Below, one piece after another: positions 21,995 through 33,388 of a DNA stretch of 64,000 nt. Source of the DNA: Xylaria sp. FL1777 (Eukaryota > Ascomycota > Sordariomycetes > Xylariales > Xylariaceae); the NCBI GenBank assembly GCA_022578965.1, contig MU400558.1, positions 1 to 64,000 of the forward strand. The letters are read 5' to 3'. Below the pieces are notes generated by a model. That model ran no database searches and was not told the DNA's origin. It worked only from the letters and a program-made list of their open reading frames with translations. The stretch's first letter is position 1. The number at the start of each line of letters is the position of its first letter. Position numbers and translations under genes: made by a program.

Positions 21995-23409
21995 ATGACA
22001 GCCTCAACCCAAACAAACAGCACCAAAGGGGTGTATGGTAAGCATAGAGCGTATTTTCTATGTCCCTGAGCCTTAGTAACTTGTGACAATCTTAGCCTCG
22101 CCAAATGGCAAAAAGGCCAGTCGGTTTTTCAATGACTATGGAGTGTGGAAAGATGCACCTATTCTGGTCGGCTCCACCAAATTTGAGCCCTTGCCTGACG
22201 TCAAGAACATCATGATCACGGGCGGTGCAGGCTTCATGTGAGTTTAGCTGAACAGCTATAGCACTTAAGACTGATGAGATTGACAGCGCTTGTTGGCTGG
22301 TCCGACACCTCACATTGACATATCCCGGTGCCTACAATATCGTATCTTTCGATAAGTTGGATTACTGTTCCTCGCTGAACAACACGCGTATACTAAATGA
22401 CAAGCGGAACTTCACTTTTTACCATGGAGACATCACAAACCCGTCTGAGGTTCTCGATTGTATAGAGCGTTATAACATAGATACTATCTTTCATTTTGCC
22501 GCGCAATCACATGTCGACTTGAGCTTTGGCAACTCTTATGGGTTCACACACACCAATGTGTACGGTACTCACGTCATGCTAGAAAGCGCAAAAAAGGCTG
22601 GCATCAAACGTTTCATCCATATCTCAACAGATGAGGTTTATGGGGAGGTTAAAGATGATGATGATGACCTTCTAGAAACGAGTATCCTTGCCCCAACCAA
22701 TCCCTATGCTGCAAGCAAAGCCGCCGCCGAGATGCTCGTTTATTCATACATGAAGAGCTTCAAGCTCCCAGTCATTATCGTTCGAAGCAACAACGTATAT
22801 GGACCCCATCAGTATCCTGAGAGTATGTATTCAAAGTTGGAGAGCGTTCCAGTGACCATTAAACTCGCTTACATGTTCGTAGAAATCATCCCTAAATTTA
22901 CTTGCTTGCTAAATCGCAAACGACCCGCCGTTTTGCATGGCGACGGTAGCCCCACGCGAAGATACCTCTTTGCTGGCGACGCGGCAGACGCATTTGATAC
23001 GATATTGCACAAAGGCGCTCTTGGACAGGTCTACAATGTCGGATCCTATGATGAGGTTTCCAACCTTGATTTGTGCAAGATGCTGCTCAAAGAGATGGGA
23101 ATTGCGCATGAGGATCCGACGGAATTCAGCAAATGGGTCAAGTATACACATGATCGACCTTTTAACGACCACCGCTATGCTGTCGACGGGACCAAACTCC
23201 GTCAACTGGGCTGGGACCAGAAGACAAGTTTTGCCGAGGGCCTCAAGATTACGGTTGAGTGGTATAAACGCTTCGGGGAGGAATGGTGGGGCGACATTAG
23301 CAAAGTCCTCAGTCCCTTCCCCATCGTCATTGAGACCGAAGTGCATTCTGATAGGGAAGAGGTTTGTGATGAGCCTCTCTCAGCTGAGAAGAGAAAGGTC
23401 TCAGACTAA
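21995..23409 (+). CDS. dTDP-glucose 4,6-dehydratase-like SDR protein
   Basis: Extended short-chain dehydrogenase of the NAD-dependent nucleotide-sugar 4,6-dehydratase type, expected in the cytosol. Exon model: 21,995-22,037, 22,096-22,237, 22,287-22,822, 22,883-23,409, giving 415 residues. The first three exons join in phase through GTAAGC/TAG and GTGAGT/CAG introns. The fourth intron (GTATGT...TAG, 60 bp) is in frame with no stop. Removing it restores the family run 'HQYPEKIIPKF', so I treat it as spliced. Visible motifs: Rossmann GGAGFI at residues 57-62, the catalytic STDEVYG at 175-181, and PYAASK (Tyr202, Lys206). The third Gly of the GxxGxxG motif is Ala63, a mild oddity. It is the gene nearest the RIP block and could serve rhamnose or related sugar synthesis. 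Substrate specificity is inference. Confidence 0.88.
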
Positions 23410-25627
23410 GTTCTGCGGGTGCACATTTTGCGACGGCCGATGTTTTTACCTGTCTCCGTCGTGTATTATTAAACGAGTCGGCATTCAGGTACCTGCGGGA
23501 AAGAGGCCAAAGAAGATGGCAGGGATGGAGAGTACTGGACAAGATACTCGGAATTATTGAGTCAGGCGAAGGCTCGGGAGGCTGCTTTATGATAGACCTT
23601 GGCGTCCAACATCAACCTCATCATCGTTTATAACGTTATGTGGCTAGCCGGGATATGAGGATGGTTAATAGAACAAACCATCCCATCAACATTTCATCTC
23701 AACCCCCTCGGCCCACTTTGGATCATCAATCAAGTTAAAAATGGTAACTTCACTACCTCCCCAGGTAGTTAGGGTCAGGTCCCTGAGACACAATCGCAGC
23801 ACACTCACTAGCTTGGTATTCCCCGAACCACGTCGGTTTGTCATGGAATTCTCAGTAACCGAGTCCCAGCGATTCTTGAGGTACACTAAACTGCGCTGCA
23901 GATCCCAGAGACCACGTGGCCGTTTATTGTAGTGATGCTGCGGAATGCTACAGCGCTGCCTTAGTGGAATGAATACCCGGTTACCCTCGCTGGTATTGAT
24001 AGGTAGGCGAGACATGACAACTACCTACGCAGTAGTGTACGCAGTATGTAGATATGCGTACCTGTGAGATAAGATCCATGGATTACAACTCTAATTATAA
24101 GCATTGACATTACACTAGTATGGATTCTCTGACATGGAACATCCCAGGATACCAGGAGGATGATACCGGTGGTATGGAGTGTCGAAGCGTATGCGTAGTG
24201 TAGAGCAGGGAACTTGATAGTTCTGCGCATACGCATAGTCTGGTGTAAGTACACGTGTAAAAGGACCGTGTGTCGGGAACCAACCTTGCCACTACACTAA
24301 GTTCCCAGGTATAATCGATTTATTCTCGCATCTTGTAACCCGATTCTACAGACAGCACAGGTTTTACCTCTAGTGTGCTACAGGGGCTTCTTAAAACAGC
24401 TTGCAAGGTGGATTCTGCCCATGTCGTTCCTTGCTAACGTCAGGTATCTATTTTGGAATACCAGTATTCAACTTGAAATGCCCAAATTTGGCTGGCAATG
24501 TACTGTAATGTAAGCCTCATGCGGCAGTCGGGCCAAGCGACAACCGGAACCCAGGTATTGAATACATGTAGACAAGGAATGAGCCTTGCGCCGGTGACTG
24601 CTTTCTAGGCTCCGGTAATCCAATCAAATGACCACCCAGGGGTCTTCCTGTCAGCGGATTCAGGACTGGGACGAGGGCCTGGATATTGTTGTCGGGATAC
24701 CTACACTAGTTAAGCTCTGCTCCCTCTATTAATTTACCTGTTACCATAGTACTGGGTATCCTTCGCCAAAAACAAAGCTCTGTCCACAGACTTGCTGATA
24801 TAAAGTACAGTTAAAGTATAGCTAGGTAGTTATTCTCAAAAGCCGCAATTCGACCATAGATACCTACAACTAACTGGTCTGCCTCGTGTGTGGTGTATAC
24901 CTATGTACTGTACGCGATACGAGCCAAGTTTAGTGTACTTACCCAGTATAGCCTGACTAGCCAGCTTTGGATCCTTTGCAGAATGCAACCGCCCAAGACA
25001 GGGTTTCCCATTGGACGCCGACGCCACCCAGCTGCATGTCACTCACCGTCCATGGCGCAATTACCTCAGGCAATGTCACCCTGCCCTGCACTCGCCTCTG
25101 CACCTGCACCACCTACTCTGCTGCTACGTAGGTACACTTACTTAAGTATGCTCGGTCAGTACTAATGGAGGTTACTGTATACTGGGTATGACACCAGATC
25201 AGCGGTGCCTGTCATGCCCCCGGGCTCAACCAATCGTCAGCCCAAAGAGCTGGAGAACTATTCCTTCGTTCGGACAAGGCAGTACCTACACTCCTCTCAC
25301 TGTCTGTTGATATCACCGGTAGTCTCGTATAGTTGGGATCATCTCCGGCCGTATACGCACGCCTGAGCTATCCACATTCGCTTTGCCTTCACTCTCGGCC
25401 CACACGGCTTCTTCTTCTTCTTCGCAAACGACGCTTGTACTTTAGCGATACGCTTCGCTGTGATTCATGCGGTGACGGCGTGCTGCCCGCCATGGGAACT
25501 AGCTCAAAGCACAAAATTCGACGGGTTTTTAGCGCATCGGAAGGATACGGCGTCAGTGCTGTTGGGCTGAGATTCAAGGAGCGGTAGCGCTGTCTTGTAT
25601 TAGCCGAGAGTCTCGACCGTTACAATA
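23410..25627. other. Intergenic, no gene recognised
   Basis: 2.2 kb between two plus-strand genes. Open frames here are short and overlap on both strands without family resemblance. A partial inverted match around GCGTATGCGTAG (24,185 and 24,225) and scattered GTAGGTA/TACCTAC runs are the only structure noticed. The last few hundred bases should hold the promoter of the methyltransferase gene. Confidence 0.5.
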
Positions 25628-27404
25628 ATGGCGCCGCAATCTACCCACTCCTTCAACTCGTATTCTGATGATTTCAGTGCCTCGACCCGTCCTGTCTCTG
25701 AATCGGCAGTGCCTGAATTAGACCCTGACCTATCCACAACCGACGATCTCACAAGCGAATATCTCAGCACAAGGACCAGAAGTGTCCTCGGGCCCGTAAT
25801 AGACCAGGACGACGGATACGGGTCTAATGCCTTTGACACCACGTCAATATACACTCCTAGCCACTTCCCCACGATCTCTCTAACGTACCGTTCCGTGGAT
25901 AGATCGTGGGAGGATGCAGAAACACTGTCAGCAGATCTCCCCACCTAGAAACCACTCCAACTTGTGTAGCTAACTGGCTCGACATAGAGACTCAACCCGG
26001 TCAATAACCGATCTAGATATAGACTATGTCGTTGAGAATGGACGACGCTACTGTGGCCCATATTACATGCCAAACGACGAAGACGAACAAGTACGGCTCC
26101 AGCTGCTCAACCAAGTTTATTTGAAGATCTTCGATGGAGAATTGACAACTGTTCCCCTCGAATGTCCGACGGCTATTCTTGATATTGGTACCGCCGTCGG
26201 TGAATGGGCGATCGACATGGCTGAAACGTATCCCGAATGTGAGGTCACAGGAACCGATATATCCAACATCTTTGAACGCCGAGTACCCCAAAACGTTTAC
26301 TGGGAAATCGACGACGCCGAGTTGGAGTGGGAACGGCCACCTGATCATTACGACTTGGTCCACCTCCGCGACATGGCCGGTGCATTTGCAGACTGGAACG
26401 GTATCTATAAGTCTGCCTTCAAGTGTCTGAAGCCGGGTGGGTGGATTGAGATCCTAGACTTTGATGATAAAAAGGCGCTGCACGATTTATTTGCGTATTT
26501 CGAACCCGAATCACTGCTTTACAAGTTGGTGCAAGATCTTCAAGAAGCCTCCATAATATCTGGTCGGCCACGAGGAGTCGGACATTTGGAACCGAGATTA
26601 TTAGTCAACGCTGGTTATGTTGACGTCAACCTCACTGAGTATTCCATACCTCTCAAGACCCAGGATGGGTCAACTGGAAAATTCTGGCTCTTGTCATGCT
26701 TGAATGGGATGGAGCCCGCATGTATGCGGTTGCTTACAAAATTCAAAGGCTGGAGCCCTGATGATGTCCGTTTAGGGTGCGAGATGGTTGGGGAAGAGAT
26801 GATGACTCTTGCTCAGGATCCCCAGAGGGCAAAGACTTTTGTAGTGAAGCTGAGGGTGCTGACCGGGAGAAAACCCGGCCACCGTTCCCGCTGGCCAACG
26901 GCAAACATAGGCGAGCTTGGAGGCACGATATCATTAAGTGAAGACCAAGCGCGCACGGAAGGCACGGATAGTCCGAGCGGAATAAAGAGGAGGTCAACCG
27001 GCCCAAGACATCCAAGCCAGTTATCGACGGACGACGATCAAAGACAGCCGATCACGTCTGCTGCCCACGAGATGGCTCAACACTCCAGTACTATCGATAG
27101 AAATGAGCACGCACTGGCCACTTACGCTGGTCATAGTATTGGAAATACGACGGAAGATTGGCTGCGAAACGTTGATGTCGATCATTCTAGTAATGATATA
27201 GATCGTGACGAGTATACAGATGCCACAACGGATGATACCATGATGGAAGACAGCGAGAGTGGGGATGTAGCGACAACAGCATCTGCCGAGGGAAAACACC
27301 ACGATACTATGGGGGACAAGCCATCGTCCTCAATTGCCGCAACATTAGCAGGCATAACAGAAGACCGAAATTTACAGCGTACAATCTCGAGAGCTAGTAG
27401 CTGA
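25628..27404 (+). CDS. LaeA-like SAM-dependent methyltransferase with a long acidic C-terminal tail
   Basis: Class I methyltransferase of the large fungal LaeA-like group; LaeA itself is a nuclear regulator of secondary metabolism, but most paralogues are uncharacterised. Model: 25,628-25,926 joined to 25,988-27,404 (571 residues). The 61-bp intron has a CTAAC branch site 15 bp before its TAG end. The donor GTCAGC is weak, so the exact junction is uncertain; the downstream exon is secure because it completes the family's 'YxxENGRRY' start. The N-terminus is Ser/Thr/Asp-rich and disordered. SAM motif I is LDIGTAVGEWA (164-174), followed by TGTDIS and an LKPGGWIEILD strand. The usual end of the family, around GWSPDDV, is followed by about 150 extra residues rich in Asp, Glu, Ser and Thr with no domain I recognise. 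Confidence 0.82.
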
Positions 27405-28101
27405 ACATACGATCTCTGACGCAAGCGACGTTTCACATGGAGACGGGCTCCGTTCATGAGCAATCTATACATTTAATTAATGTCAAGGAACATGTTTTAT
27501 CAATGGCGGCGGAGTGGCATCGTCAATTACCTAGCATATACCCATACCAGCCAATATAACAGACAGATTGGTAATGTAAGCGACTTTACCTGGGAGGTTA
27601 TTTCTCTCCAACATTTAACATAAACTAAATGATCATCAAATCTGATAATAAACATCAAGACGTGAATAACTTTGAATCAAATTAAGATTCTTTCACTCCA
27701 TGGCTTTTCAATTAGGTAATATCGATTACCCTGATCTCGCCATAGGAGTAGTTGGTGATTGAGGGCAATACGTAAGGTAGTATACCGGTATGTTTACGGA
27801 AATGAGCTCTGTGTCAGCTACCCACTGAGTAGTAGGTAGTTGGAGCTGTATCTAGATGATGTCACATCGCACACCACACACCGCACGTGGTTGAGGCTGC
27901 TTCGTTATGTGCATATCCCCATCCCAGCCTTAGCTAGGTACTTAGGTGTACCTAGATAGGTAGACTCGGCCCTCACAACAACATCGACTTACATATAGAG
28001 CTTCCGACTTTGCAGAAACCTGATGTCCGCACCAGGGTCAACCTTGGTATTTGTTGAAGCTCTTCGGCACTCCATGATGCTTCCATAGATCGCATCACCA
28101 G
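27405..28101. other. Intergenic / promoter of the VPS18 gene
   Basis: No gene seen. Contains a cluster of the dispersed motif TAGCTAGGTACTTAGG...CCTAGATAGG near 27,930-27,962, and an ACACCACACACCGCAC stretch near 27,871. Confidence 0.5.
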
Positions 28102-31100
28102 ATGGCGCTCGACGCAAACAACGGCTTTGCTGCCGCCAACACCGTGCAGCTCGGTAACGAGAGCTTGCCCATCTTTAATATCGAGCCAGTACAGCTCGAG
28201 TTCTCCATCGCCGCCGATTTTGTCGCTGCCCAGGTAGCAAACAATGTCCTAGTCCTCGCTCTGTCTAACGGGCGCATACTTCGCATCGACCTCAACAGGC
28301 CCGAGGACATCGACGGTAAGCCAGGTGGTCCTTTAGCCGCGGTGTACGGGTGATGCTAACCATACCGGCTGAGGTAGACATTGACCTCCCCAAACGCGTA
28401 TCCGAAGTAGGCGTCATCTCGCGCATGTTCCTCGATCCCACCGCTTCGCACCTCCTAATTTGCACCTCGCTTGGTGAGAATTACTATCTCCACACTCAGT
28501 CTCGCCAGCCACGCCCGCTCAGTCGCTTACGTGGCGTCTCAATCGAGTCGGTGGCTTGGAGCCCTTCCCTTCCCACGTCTACAACGAGAGAGATTCTGAT
28601 CGGTGCCTCGGATGGGAATATCTACGAGACCTTTATTGAGCCATCCGCCGAATTCTATCGAAAAGAAGAGAAATACCTGAAGGCGCTGCATAAACTCCCC
28701 GATGGGCCCGTCACAGGACTATGGGTTGATAATATGGGCGGCAAGGTCGATATGAGGAGGATTATTATATGTACACAAAGTAGACTATTCCACCTTGTCG
28801 GCCGTGTTGGACGGAGTGCTCATGAAGGAAGCGGATCCATCTACACCAAATTATTCGATACCGAACAACCTGTCATTCATGAGATTCCAAGGGGCCAATC
28901 TACTGCTCCTTCCGCCCTCGCTATGTCTCCAGATCCCCCGGATTCCGCTTCATACGAGGATACTGTGCCGGATCGAGCCTTTGCTTGGCTATCAACCCAG
29001 GGAGTTTATCACGGAAAGCTTCTCACGTCCTCGAGCGGCAATGACTTAGGGAACAAAGTCTATTCCGAAGCAAAGATGCTTCCAAGGTCCCAGATCGTAT
29101 CAGCTGACGTTTCCGGAAGACGAAAGAGTTCCACAGAGTTTATCGACGCCGTAGTCTTGACGCAGTGGCACATAGTCAGCTTAGTCGGTGGCCGTATCGT
29201 AGCAGTGAACCGGCTTACAGGATCTGTTGTGTACGACCAAATACTTCTCGAACCGGGGCAGAAGGCATTAGGTCTCTATATAGACCAGCAGAAGAACACG
29301 TTTTGGTTGGTTACTTCCCAAGATATATTCGAAATCGTAGTGACGGACGAAGACCGTGATATCTGGCAGATCATGTTGCAGCGGCAGCAATTTGACGTTG
29401 CTATGCAGTATGCTCATACTGCTGCACAGAAAGATGCAGTAGCAACAGCTTCAGGAGATTATCTAGCCGAAAAGGGGCTCTTCCTTGAAGCTGCAGGTGT
29501 TTATGGTAAAAGCAGCAAACCATTTGAAGACGTTGCTTTGTCTTTTATCGACAACGGTCAAACCGATGCGCTCAGAAAATATCTACTTACGAAACTCACG
29601 ACATACAAGAAATCAAATATCATGCAGAGGATGATGATAGCTACATGGCTGGTAGAAGTGTTTATGGCTAAACTCAATTCGCTGGAAGACACTATCGCAG
29701 TAGAGGCGGAGGCAGCTGGGGATGGGCATGCGGCTCAATCCCGGCAACAGCTTGATGCAGTCCGAGAAGAGTTTCACAACTTTGTTGAGAAACACAAATC
29801 TGATCTGGATCGCAGGACAGTATACGACGTTATTAGCAGCCATGCGCGCGAGGATGAGCTCCTATTCTTTGCAAACTCCGTCAACGACTACAACTATGAG
29901 CTTTCTTACTGGGTTCAAAGAGAAAGATGGACGGAAGCTTTAAATGTGCTCAAGAAACAAACAGATCCGGACGTCTTCTACCGGTATAGCAGTGTACTCA
30001 TGACGCATGCAGCCAACGAGCTTGTGGAGATTCTCATGCGGCATGCAAAACTAGAGCCTCGAAAGATCATTCCAGCTCTACTAGATTACAACCGAAACTT
30101 CAGCGGACCGTTGCCACAAAATCAAGCCCTTCGATATCTTCAATACGTCATAAACCAACTTCAATCCACAGATGCTGCTGTGCACAACACCCTCGTTTCG
30201 ATATATGCTTCTCACGAATCTAAGGCAGAGTCAGGACTGCTTGCATATCTTCAGTCACAAGGCGATGAGCCTAACTTCGACCCTGACTTCGCACTTCGCC
30301 TGTGTATACAGCATAAGCGAACTCTGTCTTGTGTACATATCTATACCAATATGGGACAATATGTTCAGGCAGTAGATCTCGCTCTGTCTCATAATGAGAT
30401 TGAGTACGCATCCATCATCGCGGATCGGCCCACAACAGACCCACCATTAAGGAAGAAGCTTTGGCTCGCCGTGGCGCGGAAGGTGATATCTCAGTCAAAT
30501 GGGATTAAGACAGCTATCGAGTTCCTCAAACGATGCGACCTACTGAAGATAGAAGATTTGATACCCTTTTTCCCGGACTTCGTTGTGATCGACGATTTCA
30601 AAGAGGAAATCTGTACCGCTCTAGAGGACTATTCGCATAATATTGACGCTTTGAAAAAGGAGATGGATGAGAGTTCTCAGACAGCGGCCAATATAAAAAT
30701 AGATATTGCAGCCCTTGATCATCGGTATGCCATTGTCGAACCTGGCGAGAAATGCTATGTATGCAGTCTACCTCTTCTCAGCCGGCAGTTCTTCGTCTTC
30801 CCTTGTCAGCACGCATTTCATTCCGATTGTCTAGGTCGTAAGGTTCTGGAGCAAGCTGGTGTGAGCAAAAGCCGCCGCATTAAAGAGTGCCAGGTCTCGA
30901 TCAGCAAGGGTCTCGTCAGTGGTGCCCAGAAAGATGCCATGGTTGCAGAGCTCGATGCTCTCGTGGCCTCTGCATGGTGAGTACTAGTCCTTCTCGGCTA
31001 TTCCCGTGGTTCCCGTCGAGGACTGTCTCAGTCTCTTGATGAATAAGTTTTACTAATGAGACCCTGTAGTATTCTGTGTAGCGACTACGCAATCAAGAGA

Positions 31101-31154
31101 ATTGACGAGCCCTTCGTCGGCCCAGATGACGATGTGCATGAGTGGGCCTTGTAA
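28102..31154 (+). CDS. PEP3: Vacuolar protein sorting protein 18 (Pep3/Vps18), HOPS/CORVET core subunit
   Basis: Subunit of the class C Vps core shared by HOPS and CORVET, the tethers for endosome and vacuole fusion. Model: 28,102-28,315, 28,378-30,976, 31,070-31,154, giving 965 residues, close to the yeast protein. Both introns have GTAAGC/TAG and GTGAGT/TAG borders and phase-1 or phase-2 joins that keep the frame. The second join makes the 'ACILC' that supplies the last Cys pair of the RING. The N-terminal half is the Pep3/Vps18 beta-propeller region, followed by alpha-solenoid clathrin-like repeats. The C-terminal RING-like zinc site begins at CYVC (864-867), continues with CQHAFHSDC and closes with CILC near 938. 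Without the last splice the protein would stop just before this Cys pair. Confidence 0.95.
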
Positions 31155-31965
31155 GACACGCGAACCTCGACTAGCAAGCGGCGTGTGGAACGTATCCTAG
31201 TGCTATTATACAAAGACAACTAAGCGCAACAATCTTTATAGGAATACTAGTTAGTTAGTGCATGAAAGGAAACGGTCTGGGATGTTATTGGTAACATTCT
31301 GAATGCAGCGAGCTTGAGATTTTATGTAAATACCCATTGGTGTTTAGGGTCATCCCTCTGTTATTAATTGTGGCATCTGTGGATGTGTAGGTATGCAAGT
31401 GGTCAAATTTAGGAGGCGAGTGGGCAAATTGCCATCGTGGTATCACTTCATTTGCAGATAGGTCATACTTGTCTAATATATCACATGAAGATAAGACGAC
31501 ATTTTGTCGTTTTCGTGAGACCTGTCTCAATTCCATCAATGTACATAGTTTCCAGCCCCTGTTTTCTCGGCGGTGTGCTGTGCCACTTTGATTGTTAAGT
31601 CCTAAGTCCTACAGCACTGCAAATGAGTGAAAAGACTCGTATCCGAGTTCCCTCATTCTGTTCTCGTACAAGCTTCTCGGCGCGCTTGAACATGGGTTAG
31701 GTAATACGATAATACGATAGCTTTCCTCCGCCCTCTACCCTTCGCCCAGCTGATTTACTGAATGGGGCAATATACGATGCTATCATCTCTGCCTAGCGTT
31801 ACTTGACATGTCCGTAAACTCCACAGTCTTGAAAATGCATCCCGTGTTATTTGGAAAGTCTTGTGTAGCTCGTTCCCTAGTTCCCTTATTTTGGCGTTAA
31901 TAAGGCGCCTCCGTCTTGTTGGTTTACGTTCTTGTAACAAGACATTCAGCCACGACTAAAACGTT
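31155..31965. other. Intergenic
   Basis: 0.8 kb, no gene seen. It should hold the 3' UTR of VPS18 and the promoter of the DUF5672 gene. Confidence 0.5.
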
Positions 31966-33388
31966 ATGGCGCCGCCGATACTCCCTCTCAAGTCGGCGAA
32001 CAAATCGATGGTTCGCGCGGCGGCCATCAAGTGTTTCGGCGTCTTGCTCGTGGTGTGGGGGATCGCTACTTACCTGCGATATTCAGGTGTAAGTGAGAAA
32101 GAAAGCCATCCCCGCTAAGCCACTGACTCTCTACCTACTCTCATTCCTCGCGCCTATCTGAAATGTTGAATTTATTCGAGCAGCATCGAATTGTACCAAA
32201 ACAGACGTAAAAGACTGACACTCTCCGTTTTTTTGGTATTCTCAAGCTTTCGATTGCCTCGCCATCTAACCCCGCGAACGACGAACCGAATACCCCGGTT
32301 CTGGATGGCTCCGTCGTAGTAGAAACTTCAAGATATACGGAGGAGTCGGGAGGGGTTGAGGGTTCGGTGCCCGTCGCATCGCCTTCTGCTGTGAGGAAGC
32401 ATACGGATCGGGTCGCGGTCATCGTGGAGGATAGGCCGCTGGGAAACCTAGTTCCGATTTTATGTGAGTGGGAGGCCTCCATCCATCCACGCACTCTGAT
32501 GAATAGAAGCACCACTCTCCGAAAGTTGGGGCGTGCTTCATTCGGCCCATAAGCTAAGTCTGCCACTATTGACTTGTCGATGGATTAATTAACCACTCGA
32601 GACCCCGGGAATAACGGGTGATTCAACCATATTAATCCACAAGAACTAGCCCGGCCTTTAAACTGACCGTCTTTTTCATCCCAGTACACTTCCACTCGGT
32701 CCTCGGGCCCGAATGGCCGATAATCCTCTACACCTCGGAGACCACGGCCTCGACGCTCCTCGACTCGGCGTCCCTCTCGCGCGCCGTAGCGAGCTCTGAG
32801 ATCGAGATCCGCCGCCTGCCCGCGAACACGACGTTCGCCTCGCACGCCGCGGTGTCGACGTTCCTGACGTCGCGCTTCCTCTGGGCCGACCTGGCGCCGT
32901 ACCTCAAGATCCTGCTGTTCCAGGCCGACAGCATCCTGTGCGCGGCGTCGCCGCGGCGCGTCGACGAGTTCGTGGGCTTCGACCTCGTGGGCGCGCCCAT
33001 CGACGCGCGCTTCGGCACGGGATTCAACGGGGGGCTGTCGCTGCGAAGCCGCGAGCTTGTCCTCGCAGTCCTCGACCGCTGGGACTTCGCCGTCGACAGC
33101 GCCGCCGCCGGCGCCCCCGTCGAGTGGCGCTTCGAGGACCAGTGGTTCTACGCCCGCATGGCCCAGCTCGGCAGGGATGCTGAGGTCGCCGGCGAGCTGG
33201 GCCTCAGCGTCGACCTGCCTGATATGGACACCGCGAGCGGCTTCGCGCTCGAGACCATCTGGGTCGATGGGTTGAGGCCGCTGGGCTACCATCAGCCGCA
33301 GCGGTGGCAGGGCGAGCATATGGGCGCTATCATGGAGTATTGTCCTGAGGTGGGCATGATTGCTGGGTCGAGTTTCTTCGGGCGGTAG
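31966..33388 (+). CDS. DUF5672 family type II membrane protein, glycosyltransferase-like
   Basis: Model: 31,966-32,088, 32,247-32,463, 32,685-33,388, giving 347 residues. Intron 1 (158 bp) uses GTAAGT; intron 2 (221 bp) uses GTGAGT and CAG. Joins are in phase and recreate 'VPILLHFHSVLGPEW'. A hydrophobic segment at about residues 18-37 after a basic start predicts a signal anchor, so the bulk would lie in the secretory lumen. The conserved DUF5672 core follows: VAVIVEDRP, the LLFQADSILC strand, FNGGLSLR, and the acidic FEDQWFY. The family is described as glycosyltransferase-like; the reaction is unknown to me. Exon 3 is strikingly GC-rich in third positions (about 32,740-33,200) compared with exons 1-2 and neighbouring genes, which produces long false open frames on the other strand. 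Confidence 0.85.

Noticed and set aside
22909..23560. 145-codon minus-strand and 207-codon plus-strand frames over the dehydratase gene.
   Set aside because: Out-of-frame shadows of the dehydratase exon, with no family features.
32585..33319. 244-codon minus-strand frame.
   Set aside because: Shadow of the GC-rich third exon of the DUF5672 gene.
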